Positions 35,002-43,999 are shown, numbered from the stretch's first letter. The stretch is 64,000 nt of DNA from Pseudorhodoferax sp032153935 (GCF_964253035.1 NZ_CAXUQL020000001.1:2852001-2916000); one strand, 5' to 3'. The notes: a model not told the origin generated them from the sequence alone. Translations and numbers: made by a program.

Positions 35002-36134
35002 TGTTCTTCCTTGTCTTGGCCGGGCGTGAGGTAACCCGTGCTTTCCAGGCCGTAGCCCGTCATGCTGGGCATGCGGCGCGGGTTGCCCATCAGACGCATG
35101 CGGTGCACGCCGCAGTCGCGCAGGATCTGCGCGCCCACACCGTAGGTGCGCAGGTCCATGCGGCCGCGTTCGGGCGCCTGGGCGGCGCGGGCCGTGCCTT
35201 CGAACTGGGCCAGCAGCTCGGCCGCGCTTTCGCCGCAGTTGAGCAGCACGGCCACGCCGGCGCCTTCGCGCGCGATGTGCTCCAGGCTGGACGGCAGCGT
35301 CCAGGAGTGCATGGAGCGGTCGACTTCGAGCAGGTCGAGCGCGGACAGCGGCTCGTGCACACGCACGGCCACGCTGGTTTCCGGGCTCCAGCTGCCCTTG
35401 ACCAAAGCCAGGTGCACGCTGGCGCTGGGCTTGTCCTGGTAGGCGTGGGCGGTGAACGGGCCGTACGCGGTCTGGATCTCGCGGGTGCCCACGCGCTCGA
35501 CGAGCGATTCGGTGCGGCTGCGGTACTCGATCAGGTCGGCGATGGTGCCGATCTTCAGGCCATGCTGGGCGGCGAACAGCTGCAGGTCCGGCAAGCGGGC
35601 CATGGTGCCGTCCTCGTTCATGACCTCGCAGATCACGGACGCCGGGCTGCAGCCGGCCATGACGGAGAGGTCGCAGCCGGCTTCGGTGTGGCCGGCGCGC
35701 ATGAGCACACCGCCGTCCACCGCCTGTAGCGGGAAGATGTGGCCGGGCTGCACCAGGTCTTCGGCGCGCGCGTTCGGCGCCACGGCGGCCTGCACGGTGC
35801 GCGACCGGTCGGCAGCGGAGATGCCGGTGGTCACGCCCTCGGCGGCCTCGATCGAGACGGTGAAGGCCGTGGAGTGCTTGGCGCCGTTGCGCGCCACCAT
35901 GGGCGGCAGGCGCAGGCGTTCGCAGAGCGCGCGCGACAGCGTCAGGCAGATCAGGCCGCGCGCATGGCGGGCCATGAAGTTGATGGCCTCGGGTGTCACG
36001 TGGTCGGCGGCCAGCACCAGGTCGCCTTCGTTCTCGCGGTCTTCCTCGTCCACGAGGATGACCATGCGGCCGGAGCGCAGCTCGGCCACGATGTCCGCCA
36101 CCGGGGAGATCGGGGCTGGGGAGAGGGATGTCAT
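34998..36134 (-). CDS. ribB: 3,4-Dihydroxy-2-butanone 4-phosphate synthase with degenerate GTP cyclohydrolase II domain (RibBX)
   Basis: 378 residues. The N-terminal RibB domain is intact: VDEEDRENEGDLVLAADHVT, LTLSRALCERL, and RAGHTEAGCDLSVMAG. The C-terminal ~170 residues are homologous to GTP cyclohydrolase II but lack the zinc and catalytic motifs: HSECLTGD is HEPLSALD, RCDCG is absent, and RQEGRGIGL is replaced by LLNCGESAAEL. Such hybrid RibBX proteins are known to be widespread in Proteobacteria, without cyclohydrolase activity. A separate ribA must therefore be elsewhere. ATG 36134 overlaps the ribE stop. Confidence 0.93.
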   Translation of the reverse strand: MTSLSPAPISPVADIVAELRSGRMVILVDEEDRENEGDLVLAADHVTPEAINFMARHARGLICLTLSRALCERLRLPPMVARNGAKHSTAFTVSIEAAEGVTTGISAADRSRTVQAAVAPNARAEDLVQPGHIFPLQAVDGGVLMRAGHTEAGCDLSVMAGCSPASVICEVMNEDGTMARLPDLQLFAAQHGLKIGTIADLIEYRSRTESLVERVGTREIQTAYGPFTAHAYQDKPSASVHLALVKGSWSPETSVAVRVHEPLSALDLLEVDRSMHSWTLPSSLEHIAREGAGVAVLLNCGESAAELLAQFEGTARAAQAPERGRMDLRTYGVGAQILRDCGVHRMRLMGNPRRMPSMTGYGLESTGYLTPGQDKEEQ

Positions 36135-36763
36135 GCGTTGTTGTCCTTGTCCAGCCGCAGCATGCGTTCCACGTAGCGGGCGATGGTGTCGATCTCCAGG
36201 TTCACGGGCGAGCCCTGGCGCAGGTCGCCCAGGGTCGTGTGCTCCACAGTGTGCGGGATCAGGTTGATGCGGATCACGCAGCCGCCGGCCACATCCTCGA
36301 CGGCATTGACCGTCAGGCTGACGCCCTGGACCGTGACAGAGCCCTTGTAGGCCATGTAGCGGGCCAGTTCGGTGGGCGCCAGGATGTCCAGCGCCCAGCT
36401 TTCGCCGACCTGCTCGAAGCGCTGCACATGGCCCAGGCCGTCGACATGGCCCGAGACGATGTGACCGCCGAGCCGGTCGTGCGCGCGCAGCGCCTTCTCG
36501 AGGTTGACGCGGCCGGTGTCGGCCAGGCCCGCGGTGCGGGCCAGCGATTCGGCCGAGACGTCGACGGTGAAGCGCAGCGCGGGGGCGTCCAGCGTCGTGA
36601 CCGTCATGCAGGCGCCGTTGAGCGCGATGCTGTCGCCCAGGCCCACGTCGTCGAGGTAGCCGGTCGGCGTCTCGATGACGAGCCGCTTGCCGTAGCTGGA
36701 GGAGCTGCCGAGGTCGTGGACAGCGGCGATGCGCCCCACTCCGGTGATGATTCCCGTGAACAT
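36131..36763 (-). CDS. ribE: Riboflavin synthase alpha chain
   Basis: 210 residues built of two lumazine-binding repeats, each opening with the family signature: MFTGIITGVGRI at the N terminus and the second repeat starting ARYMAYKGSV-TVQGVSLTVN. The GDSIALNGACMTVT and GHIVSGHVDGLGHV segments are typical. It dismutates two lumazines to riboflavin. Located between ribD and ribBX. Confidence 0.96.
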   Translation of the reverse strand: MFTGIITGVGRIAAVHDLGSSSSYGKRLVIETPTGYLDDVGLGDSIALNGACMTVTTLDAPALRFTVDVSAESLARTAGLADTGRVNLEKALRAHDRLGGHIVSGHVDGLGHVQRFEQVGESWALDILAPTELARYMAYKGSVTVQGVSLTVNAVEDVAGGCVIRINLIPHTVEHTTLGDLRQGSPVNLEIDTIARYVERMLRLDKDNNA

Positions 36764-36809
36764 AGCCGCGCATTTTCGCAGGCTTTGCGCCAGCGCCGGG
36801 CGCGTGGGG

Positions 36810-37922
36810 TCAGAACCGGTCGCGGCCGGGGACGCGGGCGAGGATGCGCAGGTCGGCGCCGACGCGTTCCACGGCGCCCCATTCCAGCGCCTGGGCTTGG
36901 GCCAGGTCGTCCAGCGGACCCAGGCGCGCCATGCCCATGCCCTGGCCGATCAGCTTGGGGGCGAGGTAAACCAGCAACTCGTCCACCAGCCCCTCGCGCA
37001 GCAGCGAGCCGTTGAGCTGGGTGCCGGCCTCCACGTGGACTTCGTTGACCTCGTGCACGGCCAGATCGCGCAGCAGGGCGGCCAGGTCGACCTTGGCCGC
37101 GGTCTGCGGTGTCGGGCCGGGTACGACGGTGACAGTGGCGCCGCGCGCACGCAGCGCATCGGCCTTGGCCGCATCGTCGCTGGCGGTGTAGATGAGCAGC
37201 TGGCGCTCGGGACCGAACAGCTTGGCCGTCAGCGGCAGTTGCAGCCGGCTGTCGACCAGCACCAGGTGTGGCTGGCGCGTGCTGGGCACCAGGCGCACGT
37301 CGAGCTGGGGATCGTCTTGCAGGACGGTGCCGATGCCGGTCAGCACGGCACATGCACGCGCGCGCCACGCATGGCCGTCGGTGCGGGCGGGCGTGTCGGT
37401 GATCCACTGGCTGCGGCCATCGTCCAGCGCCGTGCGGCCGTCCAGCGAGGCGGCGATCTTCATGCGCACCCAGGGCTGGCCGCGGACCATGCGGCTGAAG
37501 AAGCCGATGTTGAGCGCGCGCGAAGCGGCGGCACCCGGCCCGCACTCGACTGCGACGCCGGCCGCCACGAGGCGAGCCAGGCCCTGGCCGGCCACCTTGG
37601 GGTTGGGGTCTTCGCAGGCCGCGACGACGCGGGCCACGCCGGCGGCGATCAGCGCATCGCAGCAGGGGCCGGTGCGGCCATGGTGGGCGCAGGGTTCCAG
37701 CGTGACCCAGGCTGTGGCGCCGACCACCGAATGGCCTTGCGCCTGGGCATCGCGCAGCGCCATGACTTCCGCATGCGGCCCACCGGCCTGCTGCGTGAAG
37801 CCACGCCCGAGCACGCGGCCGTGGGCGTCGCTAAGCACACAGCCGACGCGTGGGTTGGGATTGGACAGGGTCAGCGCCTGTTCGGCCAGCGCCATTGCCT
37901 CGGGCATGAAATCGGGGGTCAC
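36810..37922 (-). CDS. ribD: Bifunctional pyrimidine deaminase/reductase RibD
   Basis: 370 residues. N-terminal cytidine-deaminase-like domain with zinc ligands in GGPHAEVMAL and EPCAHHGRTGPCCDAL; C-terminal NADPH-dependent reductase with WVRMKIAASLDGRTAL and GIGTVLQDDPQLDVR. Second and third steps of riboflavin synthesis. The start is GTG 37922; ATG 37907, five codons on, is an alternative. It begins only 22 bases after the pilY1 stop and has no FMN riboswitch in front, so it seems to be read from the pilin transcript. Confidence 0.94.
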   Translation of the reverse strand: MTPDFMPEAMALAEQALTLSNPNPRVGCVLSDAHGRVLGRGFTQQAGGPHAEVMALRDAQAQGHSVVGATAWVTLEPCAHHGRTGPCCDALIAAGVARVVAACEDPNPKVAGQGLARLVAAGVAVECGPGAAASRALNIGFFSRMVRGQPWVRMKIAASLDGRTALDDGRSQWITDTPARTDGHAWRARACAVLTGIGTVLQDDPQLDVRLVPSTRQPHLVLVDSRLQLPLTAKLFGPERQLLIYTASDDAAKADALRARGATVTVVPGPTPQTAAKVDLAALLRDLAVHEVNEVHVEAGTQLNGSLLREGLVDELLVYLAPKLIGQGMGMARLGPLDDLAQAQALEWGAVERVGADLRILARVPGRDRF

Positions 37923-37944
37923 GCCCCGGATTGTCGGGGATCGC

Positions 37945-39690
37945 TCAGGGCTGCTCGCGCCAGCCGGCCCGCGCGCCCACGGTCGCGCTGGTGCGCAGCG
38001 CCATTTGCTGGCCGGAGGCGGAGCGCAGCAAGGCGTCGCGGTGGCCAGGGCGGCGCGACAGCAACGCCGGGCCGGCCGGCGCGCTGGCCATGGCCAGCGG
38101 CTGCGCCTGCAGACTGGTGTCGGCCAGCACGAAGGGCGGCTGGGCCGGCGGCATGCCGGTCAACAGGTTCAGCACCGACACCCAACTGCGCCCCGCGTTG
38201 CGCGGCCCGGTGCCGCCGAAGGGCGCCACGCTGCGCACCAGCAGCTTGTAGCCTTCGAGCAGCTGCGGGTTGTGCAGTACGCGCTGGCCGGGGTGCGGGA
38301 GATCGATCCACCATCCGCGCGACCGTACAGCGCCCTCGGGTTGCGCCAGGCTCTGGATGCGGTGGTAGTCCGTGCCTTGCGAGATGCTGGCCTCGCCGTA
38401 GGCCAACGCGCTCAGCGTGTCGGGGCGCCGGCAGGCGGCTTCGTCGGGCTGCAGCGGGTCGGACGGGCCGCGGTCATGCAGGCCGTACAGCGACTGCGGG
38501 TTGGTGATGGGACTGTCTTGGTCCAGCAGGTGGCGGCCGGTGCCGAATGCCAGCATCCATCCACCCTGGGGATGCGGCTGCGCATACGGCGCCGTGGTGA
38601 TGGGCTGGCGGCGGCCTTGTGCGTCGCAGGCGGTGAAGAGGCGGCTGGCGCGCCAGCCGCTTTCGGAACCGCCCAGGTCGAAGCGCCACAAGCGCCCCTG
38701 CAGATCGCCGGCATAAGCTAGGTCCACGCGGCCATCGCCGTCGGTGTCGAGCAGTCTCGGCATCGCCAGACCGTTGCCGTCCGCATAGGTGCACGGCGCC
38801 CCGGCCATGCAGGGCGACAGGCGCAGCAGCTCGCGGCCTTGGTCGAGGTACTGCACGAGCAGGGCCGGCCGGCCCGCGCGGCTGAAATAGCCGTTGCCGA
38901 TCACGAGTGCCCAGCGGCCGTTGGCCATCTGCACGATGTGGCGCGCATGGTTGGCGTTCGCGTCGTCGAGCACGGGTGGGGCGTGCAGCTGGCCGATGTC
39001 GGCATCGGTGCCATCGGTGGTGTCGGCGACGACGAGATCGGCCTCGCTGGCCGAAGCGAAGCGGTCGGGCGCGCCCACATCCAGCACCACGTAGCCCGGC
39101 CCGCCCATGCCGAGACCGGCGACGAGCAGGCTGCGCGGCGCGGCCTGCGCGCCGACCGGGGCTTCGCCGCCGAACAGCGGACCATCGACCGCCGCTGTGC
39201 CGGACCGACGCTGCAGCCGGCGCGGCACATAGGCCAGCAATTCGCTTCCATCGTCGGCGGCGAACCCGTGCAGCATGCCGTCGGTAGCGCCGGCATAGAC
39301 CATGGTGGGGCGCGCCAGCGCGCCGCCACGCCCCGCGATGAACCACAGGTTGGCGTTGCGTACCGCGCCCAGGGGCGTGTTGCCATACTGCGCGACCAAT
39401 GCGGCCCAGGCTGCGCTGCCGCGCTCCACGCCCGCGCTGGCCAGGACGCGCGATGCAGCGCCCAGGCCTTGCAGCTGCCGGGCAGCGCTCCAGCGCGGAT
39501 GGCTTGCCGCAGGGCTGTCCAGGGCTTGCACATCGCCGGTGGCGTCGTCGTACCAGCCGACGAAGCGCTGCTGGCTTTGCATCTGGCTGCCCGAGGCGGC
39601 GGCGACCGTGCTGGGCTGCGGCTCGGCGGTGGCGTTGGTCGCGAGTACGCTGAGCAAGGCAGCACAGGCGCGCAGGGTCAACGGTTTCAT
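37945..39690 (-). CDS. Short PilY1-like type IV pilus biogenesis protein (C-terminal beta-propeller only)
   Basis: 581 residues with a signal peptide (MKPLTLRACAALLSVLATNATA). The rest matches the PilY1/PilC C-terminal propeller: RNANLWFIAGRGG, VYAGATDGMLHGFAADDGSELLAYVPR, and a calcium-loop LLDTDGDGRVDLAYAGDLQGRLWRFDL (about residues 312-337). Full PilY1 proteins are commonly about 1000-1500 residues, with an N-terminal variable or vWA region that is missing here. The ATG overlaps the pilX-like stop (ATGA), so this is the native start, not a truncation by frameshift. PilY1 with minor pilins primes pilus assembly and adhesion. Confidence 0.85.
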   Translation of the reverse strand: MKPLTLRACAALLSVLATNATAEPQPSTVAAASGSQMQSQQRFVGWYDDATGDVQALDSPAASHPRWSAARQLQGLGAASRVLASAGVERGSAAWAALVAQYGNTPLGAVRNANLWFIAGRGGALARPTMVYAGATDGMLHGFAADDGSELLAYVPRRLQRRSGTAAVDGPLFGGEAPVGAQAAPRSLLVAGLGMGGPGYVVLDVGAPDRFASASEADLVVADTTDGTDADIGQLHAPPVLDDANANHARHIVQMANGRWALVIGNGYFSRAGRPALLVQYLDQGRELLRLSPCMAGAPCTYADGNGLAMPRLLDTDGDGRVDLAYAGDLQGRLWRFDLGGSESGWRASRLFTACDAQGRRQPITTAPYAQPHPQGGWMLAFGTGRHLLDQDSPITNPQSLYGLHDRGPSDPLQPDEAACRRPDTLSALAYGEASISQGTDYHRIQSLAQPEGAVRSRGWWIDLPHPGQRVLHNPQLLEGYKLLVRSVAPFGGTGPRNAGRSWVSVLNLLTGMPPAQPPFVLADTSLQAQPLAMASAPAGPALLSRRPGHRDALLRSASGQQMALRTSATVGARAGWREQP

Positions 39691-40376
39691 TGCAACTGGC
39701 TCCTGGGATAGGGCACGAACAGGCTCCTGAGCACCACCTGCGTACCAGGCTTGCGGCCTTCTGCCAGTGCGGTGATACGGTAGACGAAGGGGCGCGCCGG
39801 GTCCGGCAAGGCGTGCTGCAGGCTGGCCGGTGTGGGGCCTGCGCCGCGGAACAGGAAAATCTCGACCCAGTACCAGCCGCGCACACTGGGTTCCGGCGCC
39901 GCGCCATCGCTCGCCAGGGTGAACTGCCCAAGATGAGCTCCGAGCGGTTGTGGCAGGGGGCCGGTGCGGGCCAAGGCTTGCAGGCTGCTGGGCACGCAGA
40001 TGCCATCGCGGCAGGGCACCGCCGCGCCGACCTGGAGCAGAGCGCGCACCTCGTCGAACTCGTCGGTGTCTTGCGGAAAGTAGGGGGCCGTGGCGACCGA
40101 TGCCGTGCCGCGTTCGCGGCAGCCGATGAAGCCGCTTGCAGTGCGCTGCGGCTCCACAGGGCTGGGGTGGCAGGGCGCATCGCCACGACGTCCGAGGATG
40201 TCGGCCTCGGCGTCCAACAGCAAGGCCTCGGCCATGGCCTGCGCGCGCAGGCGGTCGGACTGGTGCCCAGCCACCATCTCGTGCAGCAATCCGGCGCGGG
40301 CGCTGGCCAGCACCGCCAGACCGGCAAGCACCAGGGCCACCATCACGCTCAGCAGGGCGATGCCACGTTCTTGCAT
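39687..40376 (-). CDS. PilX-like minor pilin / pilus assembly protein
   Basis: 229 residues. N terminus MQERGIALLSVMVALVLAGLAVLASA fits a PilX-type prepilin: short charged leader, Gly then a hydrophobic helix, without the Glu5 of major pilins. The rest is a globular domain with cysteine pairs (CHPSPVEPQRTASGFIGC, PCRDGIC). Position between pilW and pilY1 is the usual one for PilX. The start overlaps nothing; seven bases separate it from the pilW stop. Confidence 0.83.
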   Translation of the reverse strand: MQERGIALLSVMVALVLAGLAVLASARAGLLHEMVAGHQSDRLRAQAMAEALLLDAEADILGRRGDAPCHPSPVEPQRTASGFIGCRERGTASVATAPYFPQDTDEFDEVRALLQVGAAVPCRDGICVPSSLQALARTGPLPQPLGAHLGQFTLASDGAAPEPSVRGWYWVEIFLFRGAGPTPASLQHALPDPARPFVYRITALAEGRKPGTQVVLRSLFVPYPRSQLQ

Positions 40377-40383
40377 GCTGATC

Positions 40384-41151
40384 TCACTGGCCGGTGGAAT
40401 GGAGGTTGCGCAGGCTGAACGTGGCGTAGGCCACGCGGTGCAGCCGGCCATCTGCGGCCTGGTCCACGCCCTGACAGTTGCGCACGCCTGTTGCCTGTGG
40501 GTGCGGGCCTTCGCTGCGCAGCTGCAGGCAGACTTGGACGACAGCCACGTCGGCCCACCGGCCGGCCATGTCGTCGGCGTCGACGAACCGGAACTGGTCG
40601 CCACCGGAGCCGGCCGAGCGGATCCCATAGAGCACCTGGAAGTCCTCCACACCGTCCACGATGACCTGGCTGCCGCTGGCCGCCTGCGCCCCAAGGCAGC
40701 GCAGGCTGCCGTTGGCCACGAAAAAGCGGCTGTCAATGCGGATGCCTTGGGCCGCGGCGTCAGGGCGATTGCCAAGGCAATCGTGTGCCTCGCCGTTGTC
40801 TTGGTAGCTGGCGCTCAACGCGTCGGGTGCGCCCGCGCGGCCATTCTCGCCCTGCACGGCGTAGCCACCGGTCGCATAGCCGTCGAACGCGGTACTGAAA
40901 CGCACGCTGCCGTCGGTGTTCTCCGCCAGGTCGACGGCGCCGGCTTGGCGCAGTTGCAGTCCGATGGCGCGCAACGCGATGTCCGCGCGCTGCTGCACTC
41001 GGAGCGCATCGCCGTGGACGGCGGCGCTGGCCTGCACGAATGCCAGCGTTCCCATGGCCGTCAGCACGACACCCATCCCCACTGCGAGCGCCACGACGAG
41101 TTCCAGCAGCATACGGCCGCCTTGCCGTTCAGAATGGGACGTAGGTGACAT
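40384..41151 (-). CDS. PilW-like minor pilin
   Basis: 255 residues. Prepilin-like N terminus: RQGGRMLLELVVALAVGMGV, with Glu five residues after the Gly cleavage position. The residue after that Gly is Arg rather than the usual Phe, Met or Leu. C-terminal part contains DFQVLYGI and RVAYATFSLRNL as in PilW. ATG 41151 lies inside the last 23 bases of pilV, giving overlapping genes. Confidence 0.83.
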   Translation of the reverse strand: MSPTSHSERQGGRMLLELVVALAVGMGVVLTAMGTLAFVQASAAVHGDALRVQQRADIALRAIGLQLRQAGAVDLAENTDGSVRFSTAFDGYATGGYAVQGENGRAGAPDALSASYQDNGEAHDCLGNRPDAAAQGIRIDSRFFVANGSLRCLGAQAASGSQVIVDGVEDFQVLYGIRSAGSGGDQFRFVDADDMAGRWADVAVVQVCLQLRSEGPHPQATGVRNCQGVDQAADGRLHRVAYATFSLRNLHSTGQ

Positions 41152-41629
41152 GGCAGTTGCTCTGCACAGGGCAATCGAGGCTTGTCGCCGGCGCCAAGGC
41201 GCTGGCGCCGGTTGAACGCCAGGAGATCGCGATTCCCATCTGTCGACCGCTCCCGCCCACGGCGAACACATGGGCGTCGCTGCCAGGAAGCGCTTGCGCC
41301 AAGGCATCGCGCCATGCAGACAAGTCGGCGCGTGCCAATGCGCTACCCAGGCAGGGCGCACTGCGGCAATCCGCCGACGCCGGACGCTCGCCCCAAGCCA
41401 GCTGGTAGCTACCGCTTGCTGCTGCGTTGCGGTTGAAGAGCATGCGGTCTGCGAGATCCTCGGTCAGGAGAAGCGCCATGCTGCGTGCGGCGGTGTCGCG
41501 GCCGTCGCTCAGGTGCCGCGCCTGGGTCCAGGCCAGCGCACCGATGCCGGTCGACAGCACGAGCATGGCCACCAGCGATTCCAGCAAGGTGATACCGGTC
41601 TGGTGCGTGCGATGGTTGAGGTTCAGCAT
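41129..41629 (-). CDS. PilV-like minor pilin
   Basis: 166 residues. Type IV prepilin signal TGITLLESLVAMLVLSTGIGALA, with Glu at +5. Cysteines near the C terminus (ADCRSAPC, SLDCPVQSNC) may form disulfides. PilV primes type IV pilus assembly with FimT/FimU, PilW, PilX and PilY1. ATG 41629 overlaps the end of the FimT-like gene by seven bases. Confidence 0.85.
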   Translation of the reverse strand: MLNLNHRTHQTGITLLESLVAMLVLSTGIGALAWTQARHLSDGRDTAARSMALLLTEDLADRMLFNRNAAASGSYQLAWGERPASADCRSAPCLGSALARADLSAWRDALAQALPGSDAHVFAVGGSGRQMGIAISWRSTGASALAPATSLDCPVQSNCHVTYVPF

Positions 41630-42153
41630 GTGGCTACCCCCGTGACGGTGCGCACACGCCCTGTGCGGTTGACGCACAAGACGGTGGTCATCGGTGTGAC
41701 TTCTGCTGCTGGAGAGATGACGAACTTGTGGGCAACCAGCACAGGCACGCCGCTTCGGCTGAACTCCATCGCGGGTCCGCCGCCTGGGTGCGTCAATCGC
41801 AGGCCGGGTGGCGGAACGAAGCGCTGCAGTGTCCGTGCTTCGCCCGGTAGTGCCGCTTGCACATCCCAACCGCAGCCCCAGTCGTGTACGGTGGCCAGCA
41901 GCGCACCGCAGTCGATCCGCCGCTGCAGTGCGATCGGGGCGTTGCGTCGCACTGCCTCCCAGCGTGCCAACTGCATTGCGCTGGTCAGTTCGGTGCGCAC
42001 CGTGGCGACGCGCTGGCGCAGCAAAAGGTCGCGCCACGCAGGCCCGGCCAGCGAGACCAGCACACCAACGATCAGCAGACAGACCATGGTCTCGACCAAG
42101 GTCACGCCTGCAACGGCGCTGTGCGCGCCAACCCTCAAACGGAAGAACCTCAT
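41623..42153 (-). CDS. FimT/GspH-like minor pilin
   Basis: 176 residues. Prepilin signal VAGVTLVETMVCLLIVGVLVSLAGPAW with Glu at +5, then the GspH/FimT pseudopilin domain (RQRVATVRTELTSAMQLARWEAVRRN, GWDVQ). First gene of the minor-pilin operon; 106 bases separate it from nrdR. Start ATG 42153. Confidence 0.85.
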   Translation of the reverse strand: MRFFRLRVGAHSAVAGVTLVETMVCLLIVGVLVSLAGPAWRDLLLRQRVATVRTELTSAMQLARWEAVRRNAPIALQRRIDCGALLATVHDWGCGWDVQAALPGEARTLQRFVPPPGLRLTHPGGGPAMEFSRSGVPVLVAHKFVISPAAEVTPMTTVLCVNRTGRVRTVTGVATC

Positions 42154-42259
42154 GACGACCTCTCAGCGCTTTGGCAGGAGGCAGTCTAAGGATTCAATTG
42201 CTTACAAAAAAGATGAGAAGTTCACGGCAAGTCCTTCTGCATACGATTTGCCGAATTTT

Positions 42260-42709
42260 TCAGCGTTTGACCTCGTCGACGAGTGTCTTGAACTCCTCGA
42301 TGTCGGCGAAGCTGCGGTAGACGCTGGCAAAGCGCACGTAAGCCACCTTGTCGAGCTTTTTCAACTCGCGCATGACGAGTTCGCCGATGGACTGCGATGG
42401 AATTTCGCGCACGCCCAGGTTCAGCAATTTCTCTTCGACGTGCTCGATCGCCGCGTCCATCTGCTCTGTGCTGACGGGTCGCTTGCGCAGCGCCAGCGCG
42501 AAGGAAGAGCGCAGCTTGGCCGGTGAGTACTCGGTGCGCCGGCCATCCTTCTTGACCACGGCCGGGAAGCTGACTTCGGCGCGCTCATAGGTTGTGAATC
42601 GCTTGTCGCAGCCGGCGCAACGTCTGCGCCGACGGATGAAGTCGCCGTCTTCCGAAACCCGGGTCTCGGCGACCTGGGTTTCGGTATGGCCGCAGAAGGG
42701 GCACCGCAC
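42260..42709 (-). CDS. nrdR: Transcriptional repressor NrdR
   Basis: 149 residues. Zinc ribbon with MRCPFCGHTETQV and RRRRRCAGCDKRF, then an ATP-cone (VVKKDGRRTEYSPAKLRSSFALALRKR). It represses ribonucleotide reductase genes when dATP is bound. 25 bases after glyA, the common glyA-nrdR pairing in Betaproteobacteria. Confidence 0.96.
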   Translation of the reverse strand: MRCPFCGHTETQVAETRVSEDGDFIRRRRRCAGCDKRFTTYERAEVSFPAVVKKDGRRTEYSPAKLRSSFALALRKRPVSTEQMDAAIEHVEEKLLNLGVREIPSQSIGELVMRELKKLDKVAYVRFASVYRSFADIEEFKTLVDEVKR

Positions 42710-42734
42710 AGCGGACTTGCGCTCGCCCGCCCGA

Positions 42735-43979
42735 TCAGCGGTAGACCGGGAAACGCTGGGTCAGCGCAGCGACCTTGGCGCGCACCTGGGCCAGGTTGGC
42801 TTCGTCGCGCGGGTTGTCGAGCACGTCGGCGATCAGGTGTGCCGTGGCATGGGCTTCTTCCGTACCGAAGCCGCGCGTGGTCATGGCCGGGGTGCCGACG
42901 CGCACGCCGCTCGTGACCATCGGCTTTTCCGGGTCGTTCGGGATGGCGTTCTTGTTGATGGTCATGTGGGCGGCGCCCAGCACGGCCTCGGCTTCCTTGC
43001 CGGTGATGCCCTTGGCGCGCAGGTCGACCAGCATCACATGGCTTTGCGTGCCGCCGCTGACGATGCGCAGTCCACGCGCCGTCAGCGTCTCGGCCACCAC
43101 GCGGGCGTTGTCGAGCACGCGCTGCTGGTAGCCCTTGAATCCGGGCGTCAGCGCTTCCTTGAAAGCCACGGCCTTGGCCGCGATCACGTGCATCAGCGGA
43201 CCGCCCTGCAGGCCCGGAAACACGGCGCTGTTGATGGCCTTCTCGTGCTCGGCCTTCATGAGGATGATGCCGCCGCGCGGGCCGCGCAGGCTCTTGTGCG
43301 TGGTGGAGGTCACCACATCGGCATGCGGAACCGGGTTGGGGTAGACGCCTGCAGCGATCAGGCCGGCGTAGTGCGCCATGTCGACCATGAAGATCGCGCC
43401 GACATCGCGCGCCACCTTGGCGAAGCGCGCGAAATCGATGTGCAGGCTGTAGGCCGAGGCGCCAGCGATGATCAGCTTGGGCTTGGTTTCGTGCGCGCGA
43501 CGCTCCATCGCGTCGTAGTCGATCTCTTCCTTGGCGTTGAGGCCGTAGCTCACCACGTTGAACCACTTGCCGCTCATGTTCAGCGCCATGCCGTGGGTCA
43601 GGTGGCCGCCTTCGGCCAGGCTCATGCCCATGATGGTGTCGCCGGGCTTGAGGAAGGCCAGGAACACGGCTTGGTTGGCCGAGGCGCCGCAGTGCGGCTG
43701 CACGTTGGCGGCGTCTGCGCCGAACAGTTGCTTGACGCGCTCGATGGCCAGTTGCTCGGCCACGTCCACGTACTCACAGCCACCGTAGTAGCGGCGGCCG
43801 GGGTAGCCCTCGGCGTACTTGTTGGTCAGCTGCGAGCCCTGTGCGGCCATGACGGCGGGCGAGGCGTAGTTCTCGCTGGCGATCAGCTCGATGTGGTCTT
43901 CCTGGCGGCGGTTCTCGGCCAGGATGGCGGCGTACAGCTCGGGGTCGGTTTGTTCGATCAGGATGTTGCGGTCGTACAT
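42735..43979 (-). CDS. glyA: Serine hydroxymethyltransferase
   Basis: 414 residues. PLP lysine K229 in VTSTTHKSLRGPRGG; NVQPHCGASANQAVF and IELIASENYASPAV are standard. It makes glycine and 5,10-methylene-THF from serine. ATG 43979 has TGAGGA at about 43985-43990 upstream. The 5' region (43980-44203) holds a perfect hairpin and a small Ser/Thr-rich ORF; no glycine riboswitch motif was found. Confidence 0.97.
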   Translation of the reverse strand: MYDRNILIEQTDPELYAAILAENRRQEDHIELIASENYASPAVMAAQGSQLTNKYAEGYPGRRYYGGCEYVDVAEQLAIERVKQLFGADAANVQPHCGASANQAVFLAFLKPGDTIMGMSLAEGGHLTHGMALNMSGKWFNVVSYGLNAKEEIDYDAMERRAHETKPKLIIAGASAYSLHIDFARFAKVARDVGAIFMVDMAHYAGLIAAGVYPNPVPHADVVTSTTHKSLRGPRGGIILMKAEHEKAINSAVFPGLQGGPLMHVIAAKAVAFKEALTPGFKGYQQRVLDNARVVAETLTARGLRIVSGGTQSHVMLVDLRAKGITGKEAEAVLGAAHMTINKNAIPNDPEKPMVTSGVRVGTPAMTTRGFGTEEAHATAHLIADVLDNPRDEANLAQVRAKVAALTQRFPVYR

Positions 43980-43999
43980 GGCAGTCCTCAGAGGTATGG

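Noticed and set aside
34998..36134. Annotation as bifunctional RibBA with GTP cyclohydrolase II activity
   Set aside because: The zinc-binding cysteines and GTP-site motifs are missing, so only the RibB activity is supported.
36764..36809. Possible FMN riboswitch among the rib genes
   Set aside because: The gap is 46 bases, too short for the ~140-nt aptamer, and none of its conserved segments were seen; the 22-base gap before ribD is also too short.
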